Below, piece by piece: positions 1 to 7,702 of a stretch of 12,898 nt of DNA. The translations under genes and the position numbers were made by a program. Location of the stretch: the NCBI GenBank assembly GCA_903925515.1, contig CAIYFP010000005.1:1-12898 (forward strand), in the 5' to 3' direction. Source of the stretch: an uncultured Verrucomicrobiota bacterium. GTDB taxonomy: Bacteria > Verrucomicrobiota > Verrucomicrobiia > Limisphaerales > UBA9464. Position 1 is the first letter of the stretch; every line of letters begins with the position of its first letter. Below the pieces are notes generated by a model. That model was not told the origin of the DNA. It was given only the letters and a program-made list of their open reading frames with translations, and did no database searches.

Positions 1-819
1 CTCCTCACCACAACCTCCACGGTCGAGAACTTTCCCGGCTTCCCCGAGGGCATCGACGGCTTCGAGCTGATGACCCGGCTCCAGAAGCAGGCCGAGCGCT
101 TCGGCGCGCGCATCCAGTACGGGACAGTCGATTCCGTGCATCTCGGCGAGAAGCCCATCCGCGTCGTCGTCGATGGCGAGCCCGTCTCCACCCAGACGCT
201 CATCGTGGCCAGCGGCGCGGGCCATCGTCACCTCGACGTGCCCGGCGAGCATGAGCTCGAAAAGAAGGGCGTCACCTACTGCGCCACCTGCGACGGCGCG
301 CTTCCCATGTTCCGCAACCAACCCGTCGTGGTCGTCGGCGGGGGCGACTCCGCCTGCGAGGAGGCCACCTACCTCACCCGATTCGCCTCCAAGGTGTACC
401 TCGTTCACCGCCGCGACACGCTGCGCGCCTCGCGCATCATGGCCGAGCGCACCTTGGCCAACCCCAAGATCCAGCCCGTCTGGAACTCCGTCGTCACCGA
501 GGTCCTGGACGTCGCCGCCGGCAAGGTCACGGGCGTGCGCCTCCGCGACGTCGTCTCCGGAGCCGAGTCCGTCCTTACTTGCACCGGCCTGTTCGTCGCG
601 GTCGGCCATGTCCCGAACACCCAGTTGTTCAAGGGCGTCCTCGACATGAACCCGGCCGGCTATCTCCGTCCCGGCAAGGGCTCCGCCATGAACGTTCCCG
701 GGGTGTTCGCGGCCGGAGATTGCTCGGACGACACCTACCGCCAAGCCATCACCGCGGCCGGCATGGGCTGCGCGTCGGCCATCGATGCCGAGCGATACCT
801 TGCGGCCCTCAACGCGTGA
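1..819 (+). CDS. trxB: Thioredoxin reductase, 5'-truncated by the window edge
   Basis: FAD- and NADPH-dependent enzyme that reduces cytoplasmic thioredoxin. The frame is open from base 1, and 272 residues are visible before TGA at 817-819. A full TrxB has about 310-320, so roughly 40-50 N-terminal residues, including the first FAD-binding GxGxxG, lie outside the window. Visible-residue landmarks: the redox-active CATC at 94-97 in 'YCATCDGALP', the NADPH-binding GGGDS at 113-117, the HRRDTLR motif at 136-142 that contacts the NADPH 2'-phosphate, and the C-terminal FAD motif 'AAGDC' near 237-241 followed by a typical 'YRQAITAAGMGCASA'. All catalytic parts in view are intact. The rhodanese gene starts two bases after the stop, so the two are probably cotranscribed. 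The family call is secure; only the start is unseen. Confidence 0.95.
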   Translation, partial: LLTTTSTVENFPGFPEGIDGFELMTRLQKQAERFGARIQYGTVDSVHLGEKPIRVVVDGEPVSTQTLIVASGAGHRHLDVPGEHELEKKGVTYCATCDGALPMFRNQPVVVVGGGDSACEEATYLTRFASKVYLVHRRDTLRASRIMAERTLANPKIQPVWNSVVTEVLDVAAGKVTGVRLRDVVSGAESVLTCTGLFVAVGHVPNTQLFKGVLDMNPAGYLRPGKGSAMNVPGVFAAGDCSDDTYRQAITAAGMGCASAIDAERYLAALNA

Positions 820-821
820 CC

Positions 822-1160
822 ATGCACGGCGCCCTTCCGACCGTGGCCCAACCCCACGAGGTCGCCTCCCGCCTCCGCAGCGGCGAGCCGCCCCGCCTCC
901 TCGATGTCCGGGAACCCCATGAGCACGCGTTCGCCTCGCTCCCGGGCTCCGTGCTCATCCCGCTCGGCGAGCTGCCGTCGCGTCACGAGGAGATCGTTTC
1001 ATGGCAGCCCCATGAGATCGTCGTCTATTGCCACCACGGCGTTCGCAGCGCCCATGCCGTCGCATGGCTTCGTGCAAACGGCTTCCATGGCGCACGGAAC
1101 CTCTCCGGCGGCATCGACCGCTGGAGCCATGAGGTGGACCCCTCCGTCCCGCGCTACTAG
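822..1160 (+). CDS. Single-domain rhodanese (sulfurtransferase) protein
   Basis: Small cytoplasmic rhodanese-fold protein of 112 residues, the usual size of a stand-alone domain. The persulfide-forming cysteine is C70 in the active-site loop 'CHHGVRS' (70-76). Upstream 'LLDVREPHEH' is the standard rhodanese LDVRE motif, and 'NLSGGIDRWSHEVDPSVPRY' is the canonical domain end. ATG 822 lies two bases after trxB's stop, which favours this start and suggests translational coupling; no clear Shine-Dalgarno is visible. The physiological sulfur donor and acceptor cannot be told from sequence. Pairing with thioredoxin reductase fits a role in persulfide or thiol redox handling (inference). The TAG stop (1158-1160) straddles the left boundary of the repeat element: TA is flanking DNA and G is the first base of the element. 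The protein nevertheless ends at its normal family C terminus, so it is not truncated. Confidence 0.92.
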   Translation: MHGALPTVAQPHEVASRLRSGEPPRLLDVREPHEHAFASLPGSVLIPLGELPSRHEEIVSWQPHEIVVYCHHGVRSAHAVAWLRANGFHGARNLSGGIDRWSHEVDPSVPRY

Positions 1161-1429
1161 TGTCGTGTCTCACAAATGGCTGGTGTTTCGCCGCGAGGGC
1201 TTTTCGTGTCCAACGAGGCGTGAGCAACGAGCAGACCCGCAGAGGTCTGTGAGGAGCGAGCAACGACGTGGGACGCGAAAAGAGCCGCGGCCCTTCGGGT
1301 TGCTCCAAGAATGCCCCGGGGCTTCGTTGTTCGTCCGTCCCAGACCGCTGCGGGTATGCTCCGTCCTCACGCCTTGCCCCGGGGCCTTCTTGGAGCAACC
1401 CAACACCAGCGATTTGTGAGACACGACAC
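1160..1429 (+). mobile_element. 270-bp MITE-like non-autonomous element, copy 1
   Basis: Terminal inverted repeats occupy 1160-1187 and 1402-1429, matching at 27 of 28 positions. The ends read GTGTCGTGTCTCAC and its complement. The element is flanked by TA on each side (1158-1159 and 1430-1431) within CTAG. A second copy of identical length and orientation lies at 12629-12898 and differs at about 14 positions. The interior holds further inverted repeats: an arm at 1200-1211 pairing with 1270-1282, a small CAGACC/GGTCTG hairpin at 1232-1249, and a long arm at 1297-1322 pairing with 1376-1401. No transposase is encoded. Several frames stay open through it, but the differences between copies are mostly non-synonymous, so I treat it as non-coding. 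A TA target within CTAG fits mobilisation by an IS630-type or IS5/IS427-type transposase (family knowledge; the parent element is not in the window). Confidence 0.82.
1297..1401. repeat. Long internal inverted repeat of element copy 1
   Basis: Two 26-bp arms, 1297-1322 and 1376-1401, match as inverted repeats with a single mismatch around a 53-base loop. Each arm contains the self-complementary core GCCCCGGGGC. The right arm abuts the terminal inverted repeat. A transcript from either strand could form a very stable hairpin, so the element may act as a bidirectional transcription barrier between the convergent rhodanese and phosphatase genes (inference). No T-run follows, so it is not a textbook intrinsic terminator. 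Confidence 0.8.
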
Positions 1430-2931
1430 TAGGCCCACCCGTACTCCCGCACCCGCTCGATCGAGTCCGGGTCCGGCAGGTAACCCGCCACCAGCGGCTC
1501 CTGCCGGTTCCGGAACTCCACGCCGGCGAAGCCCATGTAGCGATCGAACACGCTCGTGTTGGCGATGAAGCCCCGGAACGCCTCGCTGCCAGGCCCCAAC
1601 GCCAGCAACGGCACATGGTCCGACGTGTGCGCCGTGCTGGTGAATCCCATGCCCGTGTGGTTGGCCAGCACCTGTCCCAGCGCCGCCACGTCCGAGGCCA
1701 TCGCGTCGAACAACGCGTACCCCTTCTTCTTGAGGTACGGCTCCAGCAATTCCCGGCGTCGCGCGGACATGACGTAGCCCGTGGACTCGAAGAGGCGCCG
1801 CTCGTGGTCCTTCGGCGTCTCCGCCAGCAGCAGGCGCTTGGCGATCTCCGGGATGGATTGGCGGACCGACAGCACGTTCCGGAAGTGCGCGTTGCTTTTC
1901 TGGTAGTTGTCGCCCATGCCGTTCAACCCCGGGTTGCCCGTCGCATGGTCCGTCGTGATCACCAGCAACGTGTCCGGGTGCTCGCGCTGGAACCCGAGGC
2001 ACGCGTCGATCGCCTCGTCGAACGCCACCATTTCCCGGATCGCCGCCGCCGCGTCGGAGTTGTGGCACCCCATGTCCACGCGCCCTCCCTCCACCTGCAA
2101 CACGAACCTCTCCGTTCCCGAAAGGTGACGAAGCGCGGCCGTCGTCATCGCGGCCAGCGACGGCACCGGGTCCACCTGGGTCAAGCCGCCCTCTTGGTCC
2201 ACCACGTACGGGATGTGCCCGTCGCTGAACAACCCCAGCAGGGGGCGGTCCATGGGCGCGGAGGCAAGGTCCGAGGGCGTCAGCAGCACCGCATGGCCGC
2301 GCCTCGCGAAGTCGGCCTTCAGGTCCCGCTTGTCCTTGCGCGCCTTGCCGTCGAAGTGCTTGCGCCCGCCGCCCAGCAGGACCTCCACTCCGCGATCGAG
2401 GTATTGCAGGGCAATGTCCTCGCCATCGTTCCGGCTCTTCACGCACGCCGCAAATCCAGCCGGCGTCGCGTGCGTGATCTCCGTCGTCGTCACCAGCCCG
2501 CGCTTCCACCCCGACGCCCCCAGCAACTCGTACAACGTCACCAGCTTCCCGCCCGTGCTCGTCTGGTTGACCTTGCCGTTCGGAATGCGCGCCCCGCATC
2601 CCCACGCCGAAGCCGAAGCCGACGAGTCCGTCACCAACGAGTCCTGCGACCGCACGTCCATCAACGCATGGACCGTCTCGGGCCGGCGCACCAAGCCCAG
2701 CCATGTCAGCTCCCGGTGACGGGTCAGGTGCGAGAAATGGTTGGCGCACGCCACGATCCCGGAACCCATCCCGTCCGCCACCAGATGGATGACGTGGCGC
2801 GGCACCGCCGGGGGGATGGACCTCGGGCGCACACGGACGCCCGGGCGTCGCGAACCGTGGCCCGCTGCCATCGCCGCAGTCCCGCCGCCGGCGGCCGTCA
2901 ACGCCCTCAGAAATCCTCGCCTTGTGTTCAT
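1429..2931 (-). CDS. Alkaline phosphatase (PhoA superfamily), Tat-exported
   Basis: Metal-dependent phosphomonoesterase, probably periplasmic, releasing phosphate from organic phosphoesters. From ATG 2931 it has 500 residues, a usual family length. The N terminus 'TRRGFLRALTAAGGG' is a twin-arginine signal. Family landmarks: metal-binding 'VADGMG' (D53), the nucleophile motif 'VTDSSASASAWG' with S103, 'ATPAG' near 155-159, 'VEGGRVDMGCHNSDA' carrying presumed ligands E281, D286 and H290, 'TTDHATGNPG' (D328, H329), and 'AHTSDHVPL' (H435). ATG 2931 was preferred because the Tat signal begins there and a purine-rich ribosome site precedes it. In-frame upstream ATGs at 2961 and 3030 would put 10-33 unlikely residues before the signal. 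The TAG stop spans the right edge of the repeat element. It is divergent from nadA. Substrate specificity cannot be read from sequence. Confidence 0.93.
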   Translation of the reverse strand: MNTRRGFLRALTAAGGGTAAMAAGHGSRRPGVRVRPRSIPPAVPRHVIHLVADGMGSGIVACANHFSHLTRHRELTWLGLVRRPETVHALMDVRSQDSLVTDSSASASAWGCGARIPNGKVNQTSTGGKLVTLYELLGASGWKRGLVTTTEITHATPAGFAACVKSRNDGEDIALQYLDRGVEVLLGGGRKHFDGKARKDKRDLKADFARRGHAVLLTPSDLASAPMDRPLLGLFSDGHIPYVVDQEGGLTQVDPVPSLAAMTTAALRHLSGTERFVLQVEGGRVDMGCHNSDAAAAIREMVAFDEAIDACLGFQREHPDTLLVITTDHATGNPGLNGMGDNYQKSNAHFRNVLSVRQSIPEIAKRLLLAETPKDHERRLFESTGYVMSARRRELLEPYLKKKGYALFDAMASDVAALGQVLANHTGMGFTSTAHTSDHVPLLALGPGSEAFRGFIANTSVFDRYMGFAGVEFRNRQEPLVAGYLPDPDSIERVREYGWA

Positions 2932-2945
2932 CCCTTCCTTCTCCC
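2932..2945 (-). promoter_or_regulatory. Ribosome binding site deciding the phosphatase start
   Basis: Read on the minus strand the sequence is GGGAGAAGGAAGGG directly before ATG 2931. GGGAG lies 9 bases and AAGGA 4 bases from the start codon. The two upstream in-frame ATGs lack a comparable purine tract, which supports initiation here, at the start of the Tat signal. Confidence 0.7.
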
Positions 2946-3022
2946 GCTTTTTTATCCCCATTACCCTGCGGCGGAAAGGCGGGAACGCCGTGCCGTTCGG
3001 GTGAAAACCGCGGGGAACACGG

Positions 3023-3051
3023 TTGAGCATCTTTCATTCCGGCCGTACTAA
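3023..3051 (+). promoter_or_regulatory. Candidate sigma70-like promoter of nadA
   Basis: TTGAGC (3023-3028), a 17-base spacer and TACTAA (3046-3051) resemble -35 and -10 boxes, though the -10 is a weak match lacking the final T. The expected transcription start would fall at or next to GTG 3058. That would give a leaderless message, consistent with the absence of a Shine-Dalgarno sequence. The call is speculative: it rests on spacing and partial consensus only. Confidence 0.35.
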
Positions 3052-3057
3052 CGACAC

Positions 3058-4029
<972 letters not shown>

Positions 4030-4112
4030 CGCCTCCACAGCACCTCCGCAGGCCGTAGATGGGACGCGTCATGCAAGCCGGAGCAAAGCCCGGGAACGCC
4101 TCCGCAAGCAGG

Positions 4113-6236
4113 ATGCCCAAAACGCTTCCCATCCTCGCGTCCATCCTCGCCCTCGCCTTCCATGCCGCCGCCATGGCGGGCCTCGTGGAATTCAACCGGG
4201 ACGTCCGGCCCATCCTTGCCGACAGATGCTTCCCGTGCCACGGGCCCGACCGGGCCAGCCTCAAGGCCGGGTTGCGGCTGGACCTTCCCGCGAACGCCTC
4301 GACGCCCGCCATGTCCGGCGCCGTGCCGATCGTTCCCGGCAGGCCGGCCGACAGCGAGCTTGTGCGCCGCATTGCCTCGCACGACGACGACCTTCGGATG
4401 CCCCCGCCGCCTCATGCGCCCCTCCCCCAAGCCCAGCGGGACGTCCTTGATCGATGGATCGCCGGGGGCGCACGGCACGAGCCGCACTGGGCGTTCGTCC
4501 CGCCACGCCGCGCCAACCCGCCCGTCGTCGCCCGGATCGCATGGCCACGCAACCCGATCGACCTCTTTGTCCTCGCCGAGCTCGAACGTCATGGGATGTC
4601 GCCCTCGCCCGAGGCCGACCGCCTCACGCTCTTGCGCCGCGCAACCCTCGACCTCACCGGACTCCCGCCCACCCCGGCGGAAATCGCCGCCTTTGCCAAC
4701 GACGGGTCGCCCGCCGCGTACGAGGACCTCGTGCGCCGCCTCATGGCGTCCCGCCACTACGCCGAGCGTCGTGCCCAGGACTGGCTCGACCTTGCCCGGT
4801 ATGCCGACACCCGGGGTTTCGCGGACGACAAGCCCCGCGACATCTGGCCGTACCGCGAGTGGGTCGTGGAGGCCCTGAATCTTAACATGCCCTTCGACCA
4901 GTTCACGATCGAGCAACTCGCGGGCGACATGCTCCCGGACGCCACCGAGGCGCAACGCGTGGCGACGGGGTTCCATCGAAACAGCCCGCAGGCCAAGGGC
5001 CAGACCTATCCCGAGGAGGAGTACCGCCTCAAGGGCGTCGTGGACCGCGTCAACACCACCGGAACCGCATGGCTCGGGCTCACCCTTGCTTGCGCCGAAT
5101 GCCATGACCACAAGTTCGACCCCATCCCCCAGGCGGATTACTTCCGCGTGTTCGCCCTGTTCAACAACACAGAACATTCGGGCAGCGGCTTCGCGCAGGG
5201 CGGCCCCTTGCTTCCCATCGAACGCGCCGGCAGGAAGCTTTCCGCCCCCGTCATGAGGGAGCGCTCCATGCCACGCGAAACCTTCGTGCATGTCCGCGGC
5301 AACTTCCTCAATCCCGGCGCCAAGGTCGCCCCCGGCGTGCCATCCCTCTTCGGCGTCCCCGAGCACGAGATGCCGCGCGATCGGCTCGGATTCGCAAGGT
5401 GGCTTGTCAACGGCCGCAACCCCCTCGTCGCCCGTGTCTTTGTCAACCGCCTCTGGCAGGCCTGCTTCGGCCATGGTCTCGTCCGTACGCCCGCCGACTT
5501 CGGGCTCCAGGGCGAGTCGCCATCCCACCCGGAGCTCCTCGACTGGCTCGCGTGCGAGTTCGTCGAGTCGGGCTGGGACATGAAGGCGCTCCACGCCCTC
5601 GTCATCAACTCCGCCACCTACCGCCAGTCCGCACGCCGCCCCGCCGCCAACCCCGACCCTGCCAACCGCCTGCTCGGCTGGATGCCACGCACGCGCCTGC
5701 CTGCGGAGCAACTCCGGGACTCGGCCCTTGCCGCCGCCGGGTTGCTCTCGCAAGGCGCCCCCACGCCCGACGCCGCGCCGTTCTTCCCGCCGCAGCCGGA
5801 CGGCTACTGGGAGGACCGCGACCTGCCCGGAACATGGACCGCCACCGAAGGCCCCGGCCGGCACCGGAGGAGCCTGCACATCTACTGGCGACGCTCCGCG
5901 CTCCATCCCACCATGGAGTTGCTCGACGCGCCCGCCCGCACCGTCTGCATCGCGCGGCGCAACAGCTCCAACCTCCCCACCCACGCCCTGGTCACCCTCA
6001 ACGATCCCATCTTCGTCGAGGCCCAACTCGCCCTCGCCCAACGTGTCCTCCGTGAGGTCCCCGACGATGCCTCCCGACTCGACCTTGCCTTCCAGCTTGT
6101 CCTCGGCCGCCATCCGGACCCCGAGGAACGCGACCGTTTCCTCGGCTTCGTTGCCGGGAACGCAAGCCCCGCCCGCGCATGGGCGGGGGTTGCCGCCGTG
6201 TTGCTGAACCTCGACGAGGCCCTCAACCGACCATGA
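4113..6236 (+). CDS. PSCyt1 / DUF1549 / DUF1553 secreted c-type cytochrome protein
   Basis: Exported multidomain protein of the type abundant in Planctomycetota and Verrucomicrobiota. Its biochemical role is unsettled, though a c-type heme electron-transfer part is implied. From ATG 4113 it has 707 residues. It begins with a Sec-type signal (PKTLPILASILALAFHAAAMA), then PSCyt1 with a heme-binding CFPCH at 39-43. DUF1549 spans roughly 144-345 ('NPIDLFVLAELE', 'RRATLDLTGLPPTP') and holds a second CXXCH, 'CAECHDHKFDP', at 327-331. DUF1553 runs from about 391 toward the C terminus ('RLGFARWLV', 'FVNRLWQACFGHGLVRTPADFG', 'INSATYRQS', given by key parts). ATG 4113 was chosen because the hydrophobic signal starts there; ATGs at 4059 and 4071 would add polar residues. 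It is compact for the family. Its stop overlaps the DUF1501 start by ATGA. Confidence 0.93.
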   Translation: MPKTLPILASILALAFHAAAMAGLVEFNRDVRPILADRCFPCHGPDRASLKAGLRLDLPANASTPAMSGAVPIVPGRPADSELVRRIASHDDDLRMPPPPHAPLPQAQRDVLDRWIAGGARHEPHWAFVPPRRANPPVVARIAWPRNPIDLFVLAELERHGMSPSPEADRLTLLRRATLDLTGLPPTPAEIAAFANDGSPAAYEDLVRRLMASRHYAERRAQDWLDLARYADTRGFADDKPRDIWPYREWVVEALNLNMPFDQFTIEQLAGDMLPDATEAQRVATGFHRNSPQAKGQTYPEEEYRLKGVVDRVNTTGTAWLGLTLACAECHDHKFDPIPQADYFRVFALFNNTEHSGSGFAQGGPLLPIERAGRKLSAPVMRERSMPRETFVHVRGNFLNPGAKVAPGVPSLFGVPEHEMPRDRLGFARWLVNGRNPLVARVFVNRLWQACFGHGLVRTPADFGLQGESPSHPELLDWLACEFVESGWDMKALHALVINSATYRQSARRPAANPDPANRLLGWMPRTRLPAEQLRDSALAAAGLLSQGAPTPDAAPFFPPQPDGYWEDRDLPGTWTATEGPGRHRRSLHIYWRRSALHPTMELLDAPARTVCIARRNSSNLPTHALVTLNDPIFVEAQLALAQRVLREVPDDASRLDLAFQLVLGRHPDPEERDRFLGFVAGNASPARAWAGVAAVLLNLDEALNRP

Positions 6237-7636
6237 ACACCCATGGCCTTGACCGACGCGCCTTCCTCGGCAGGTCCGCTGCGGGGATTGGCACGCTTGC
6301 TCTTGCGTCCCTTCTGAACCCTTGCGCCATGGGCGGCGCCCCCGGCCTGCCTCACCTCGTGCCCCGCGCCAAGCGCGTGATTTTCCTCTTCATGGCGGGC
6401 GGGCCCTCCCACATCGACCTCTTCGACCCCAAGCCGCTGCTGAACCAGCTCGACGGGAAGCCCATCCCGGCCCACCTCCTCCGCAACCATCAGCAGTTCG
6501 CCCTCATCCGCGGCACGCCCGCCTTCAAGCCATCCCCCTACTCGTTTCGCCGGCACGGCCAGTCGGGCATCACCCTCTCGAGCCTTCTGCCCAACCTTGC
6601 ACGCGTCGCAGACCACCTCGCCGTCGTGCGTTCCATGCACGCCGACAGCAACGTGCATGATCCCGCCGTCCACCTCATGAACTGCGGAACCCTCCTCGCG
6701 GACCGTCCCACCCTCGGCTCATGGGTCTCCTACGGGCTCGGCTCCGAGAACTCCGACCTCCCCGCCTACGTCGTGCTCACCAGCGGGGTCAGCGACGGCC
6801 AGCCCCTCCTCCAGTCCTTCTGGGGAAACGGCTTCCTCGACTCCCGCCATGCCGGCGTCCCGCTCCGCAACAGCGGCCCGCCCGTCCTTCATCTTGCCAA
6901 TCCCGAGGGCGTCTCCATCGCGGAACGCCGCCGGCAGCTCGACCTCGCGCGATGGATGAACGAACGACGCCATGATGCCCTCGGCGACCCCGAAATCACC
7001 TCCCGCATCGCCTCCTACGAGCTCGCCTTCCGCATGCAGGCCAGCGTGCCCGAGCTCACCGACCTCCGACGCGAGCCCGAGTCCGTCCTCAGGCTCTATG
7101 GAACCGACGGCGTCCGGCCGTCCTTCGCCCGCAACTGCCTGCTTGCGCGCCGCCTTGTCGAGCGCGGCGTCCGGTTCGTCCAGCTCTACGACCGCGGCTG
7201 GGATTCCCACACCGACATGGACCGCGAGCACCGCCGCCAATGTGCCGCCGGCGACCAGCCCGCCGCCGCGCTCGTCGCCGACCTCCATCAACGCGGGCTT
7301 CTCGACGACACCCTCGTGATTTGGGGCGGCGAGTTCGGGCGCACCCCCGTCGCGCAGGTCAGTGGCAACACGTGGGGACGCGACCACCATCCCCACGGCT
7401 TCACCGTCTGGCTCGCCGGCGGCGGCGTCGCCCCCGGCATCACCCATGGCGCCACCGACGAGTTCGGCTATCACGCCACCGAGAACCGCGTCCATGTGCA
7501 CGACCTCCACGCCACCGTCCTCCACCTCCTTGGCATCGATCACCGGCAACTGACCTTCCGGACCCTCGGCCGCAACTTCCGCCTGACCGACGTGGCGGGC
7601 AGCGTCGTGCGTCCCTTGCTTCGGCATTCCGCATGA
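6233..7636 (+). CDS. DUF1501 family protein (sulfatase/phosphatase-like fold), Tat-exported
   Basis: 467-residue protein of the DUF1501 family, related to the alkaline-phosphatase/sulfatase superfamily. It is nearly always found beside PSCyt1/DUF1553 genes; its substrate is unknown. The N terminus 'LDRRAFLGRSAAGIG' is a twin-arginine signal, so it is probably exported already folded. Conserved features: 'FLFMAGGPSHIDLFDPKP' near 51-68 with H60 and D62, 'WDSH' at 323-326, 'WGGEFGRTP' with E367, and histidine-rich 'GRDHHPHGF' and 'HVHDLHATVLHLLGID' near the C terminus. These Asp, Glu and His clusters resemble metal-site motifs, but which of them bind metal is not established here. ATG 6233 overlaps the upstream stop in ATGA, showing translational coupling. 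There is a cysteine at 31, but the preceding residues do not make a good lipobox. Confidence 0.93.
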   Translation: MNTHGLDRRAFLGRSAAGIGTLALASLLNPCAMGGAPGLPHLVPRAKRVIFLFMAGGPSHIDLFDPKPLLNQLDGKPIPAHLLRNHQQFALIRGTPAFKPSPYSFRRHGQSGITLSSLLPNLARVADHLAVVRSMHADSNVHDPAVHLMNCGTLLADRPTLGSWVSYGLGSENSDLPAYVVLTSGVSDGQPLLQSFWGNGFLDSRHAGVPLRNSGPPVLHLANPEGVSIAERRRQLDLARWMNERRHDALGDPEITSRIASYELAFRMQASVPELTDLRREPESVLRLYGTDGVRPSFARNCLLARRLVERGVRFVQLYDRGWDSHTDMDREHRRQCAAGDQPAAALVADLHQRGLLDDTLVIWGGEFGRTPVAQVSGNTWGRDHHPHGFTVWLAGGGVAPGITHGATDEFGYHATENRVHVHDLHATVLHLLGIDHRQLTFRTLGRNFRLTDVAGSVVRPLLRHSA

Positions 7637-7655
7637 ACCCGAGCCCTGGCGGGTT
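7636..7655. terminator. Weak hairpin between convergent DUF1501 and TatD genes
   Basis: AACCCG (7636-7641) and CGGGTT (7650-7655) form a 6-bp stem with an 8-base loop directly after the DUF1501 stop. There is only a short T stretch on the plus side (TTT, 7654-7656). The location, in the 66-base gap between convergent genes, is what suggests terminator function; the structure itself is weak. Confidence 0.3.
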
Positions 7656-7702
7656 TCATGGCGTGTGAGTTGCGCGGTTCATGGGCGCACCGGGCCTTGA
7701 GC

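Noticed and set aside
1200..1401. CRISPR-like or riboswitch interpretation of the structured repeat
   Set aside because: There is no regular repeat-spacer series, the element is not in the leader of one particular gene type, and its terminal inverted repeats with TA/CTAG flanks explain it better as a mobile element.
1367..3037. Second long minus-strand frame (about 556 codons) over the phosphatase gene
   Set aside because: It is out of frame with the phosphatase, is glycine/arginine-rich, lacks motifs and reads into the repeat element; frame shadow.
6233..6340. Lipoprotein signal on DUF1501 (cysteine 31)
   Set aside because: The residues before the cysteine (LLNP) do not fit a lipobox, whereas the twin-arginine motif is clear.
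6719..7627. Minus-strand open frame of 302 codons opposite DUF1501
   Set aside because: No recognisable motif or ribosome site, and DUF1501 on the other strand is unambiguous.
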